Positions 4,885 through 5,377 of a stretch of 5,377 nucleotides of DNA are shown in pieces. The notes under the pieces are model-generated. The model worked only from the letters and a program-made list of their open reading frames with translations, had not been told where the DNA came from and ran no database searches. The first letter of the stretch is position 1; every line of letters starts with the position of its first letter. The position numbers and the translations under genes were made by a program. The stretch is from assembly GCA_946478645.1 (NCBI GenBank), contig CAMLCW010000353.1, forward strand, positions 1-5,377, written 5' to 3'. The stretch is from an uncultured Variovorax sp. (GTDB lineage Bacteria > Pseudomonadota > Gammaproteobacteria > Burkholderiales > Burkholderiaceae).

Positions 4885-5377
4885 ATGGACTACCCGGTGA
4901 AAAACGTGAACAGCCATCTCGATGGCGCCGAACTGGTGGCAAGGGCGCGGGAGATGATTCCGTTCCTGCGCGAAATGGCGCCGACGACCGAAGCGATGCG
5001 TCGGCCCCCTGAAGAAACGCGGCTGCGGCTGAAGGCCTCCGGGCTGGCGCGCCTGTGGCAGCCGAAGCGCTACGGGGGTGCCGAAGGCGGCCTGGTCGAA
5101 GGCGCCGACATCCTGCGCGAGGTCGGCCGCGGTTGCGGTTCGACGGCGTGGATCCTGGCGCAGAACCTGCAGCACAACCTGATGCTCGCCAACTGGCCGG
5201 TGCAGGCCCAGGACGAGGTCTGGGGCCCGGCGCCCGACGTGCTGCTGAGCGGCATCCTGATTCCCGGCATCGGCAAGGCGGTGAAGGTCGACGGCGGCTA
5301 CCGGCTCTCGGGGCGCTGGCCGTTCGTGAGCGGCGTCGAGATCGCCGACTGGGTGATCTTCACCGGCGACTGCGTGG
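4885..5377 (+). CDS. Acyl-CoA-dehydrogenase-fold flavin monooxygenase, N-terminal part (partial)
   Basis: The frame is open from the ATG at 4885 to the window end (164 codons), preceded by AAGGAG (4871-4876) 8 nt upstream. The protein matches the N-terminal and middle domains of two-component flavin monooxygenases with the acyl-CoA dehydrogenase fold (HsaA, HpaB C2-type and DszC relatives): LARLWQPKRYGGAEGG (about 54-69), a helix with REVGRGCGSTAWILAQ (78-93), and KVDGGYRLSGRWPFVSGVEIADW (134-156). The CGSTAW and SGRWPFVSG patterns favour the monooxygenase group over true acyl-CoA dehydrogenases. Such enzymes use reduced flavin supplied by a separate reductase to hydroxylate phenols or oxidise other substrates. 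The full length should be about 380-420 residues, so the C-terminal helical domain lies outside. Together with the VOC gene it suggests a catabolic operon; the substrate cannot be read from the sequence. Confidence 0.88.
   Translation, partial: MDYPVKNVNSHLDGAELVARAREMIPFLREMAPTTEAMRRPPEETRLRLKASGLARLWQPKRYGGAEGGLVEGADILREVGRGCGSTAWILAQNLQHNLMLANWPVQAQDEVWGPAPDVLLSGILIPGIGKAVKVDGGYRLSGRWPFVSGVEIADWVIFTGDCV

Overview
The window is GC-rich, densely packed bacterial chromosomal DNA. Codon use, short gaps and gene content suggest a betaproteobacterium of the Burkholderiales, probably a Comamonadaceae member such as Variovorax or a relative. That placement is inference from style and family content; no rRNA or other taxonomic marker is present. 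I see no tRNA or rRNA gene, CRISPR array, insertion sequence or phage gene.

Layout. (1) Bases 1-709, plus strand: the C-terminal part of a DadA/DAO-type FAD-dependent amine or amino-acid oxidoreductase, cut by the window edge. (2) Bases 724-3090, minus strand: four genes joined by overlapping stop and start codons. In transcription order they are a Tat-type exported DUF1439 (YceB-like) protein, a lipoprotein glycerophosphodiester phosphodiesterase, a 93-residue helical protein I do not recognise, and an exported DUF411 (CopG-like) CxCC protein. The operon converges on the oxidoreductase gene, and a hairpin built from both stop codons lies between them. (3) Bases 3091-3213: a 123-bp divergent intergenic region. 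(4) Bases 3214-4170, plus: a DUF72 (YecE-like) TIM-barrel protein. (5) Bases 4171-4397: a 227-bp gap with a strong hairpin, then an AT-rich stretch carrying a candidate promoter, a perfect 12-bp palindrome in its spacer and a degenerate direct repeat. (6) Bases 4398 to the end, plus: a small VOC-family metalloprotein followed 16 bp later by the N-terminal part of an acyl-CoA-dehydrogenase-fold flavin monooxygenase. Together they look like the start of a catabolic operon.

How the genes may work together. The minus-strand operon looks like an envelope module: three of its four products carry export signals with paired arginines, and one hydrolyses phospholipid head-group diesters. The last two genes resemble, in family terms, an oxygenation plus ring-cleavage pair (compare HsaA and HsaC), behind what looks like a regulated promoter. 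I see no clearly new defence or mobile system. The best leads are the tightly coupled envelope operon with its unknown 93-aa member, and the promoter region of the VOC/monooxygenase operon.
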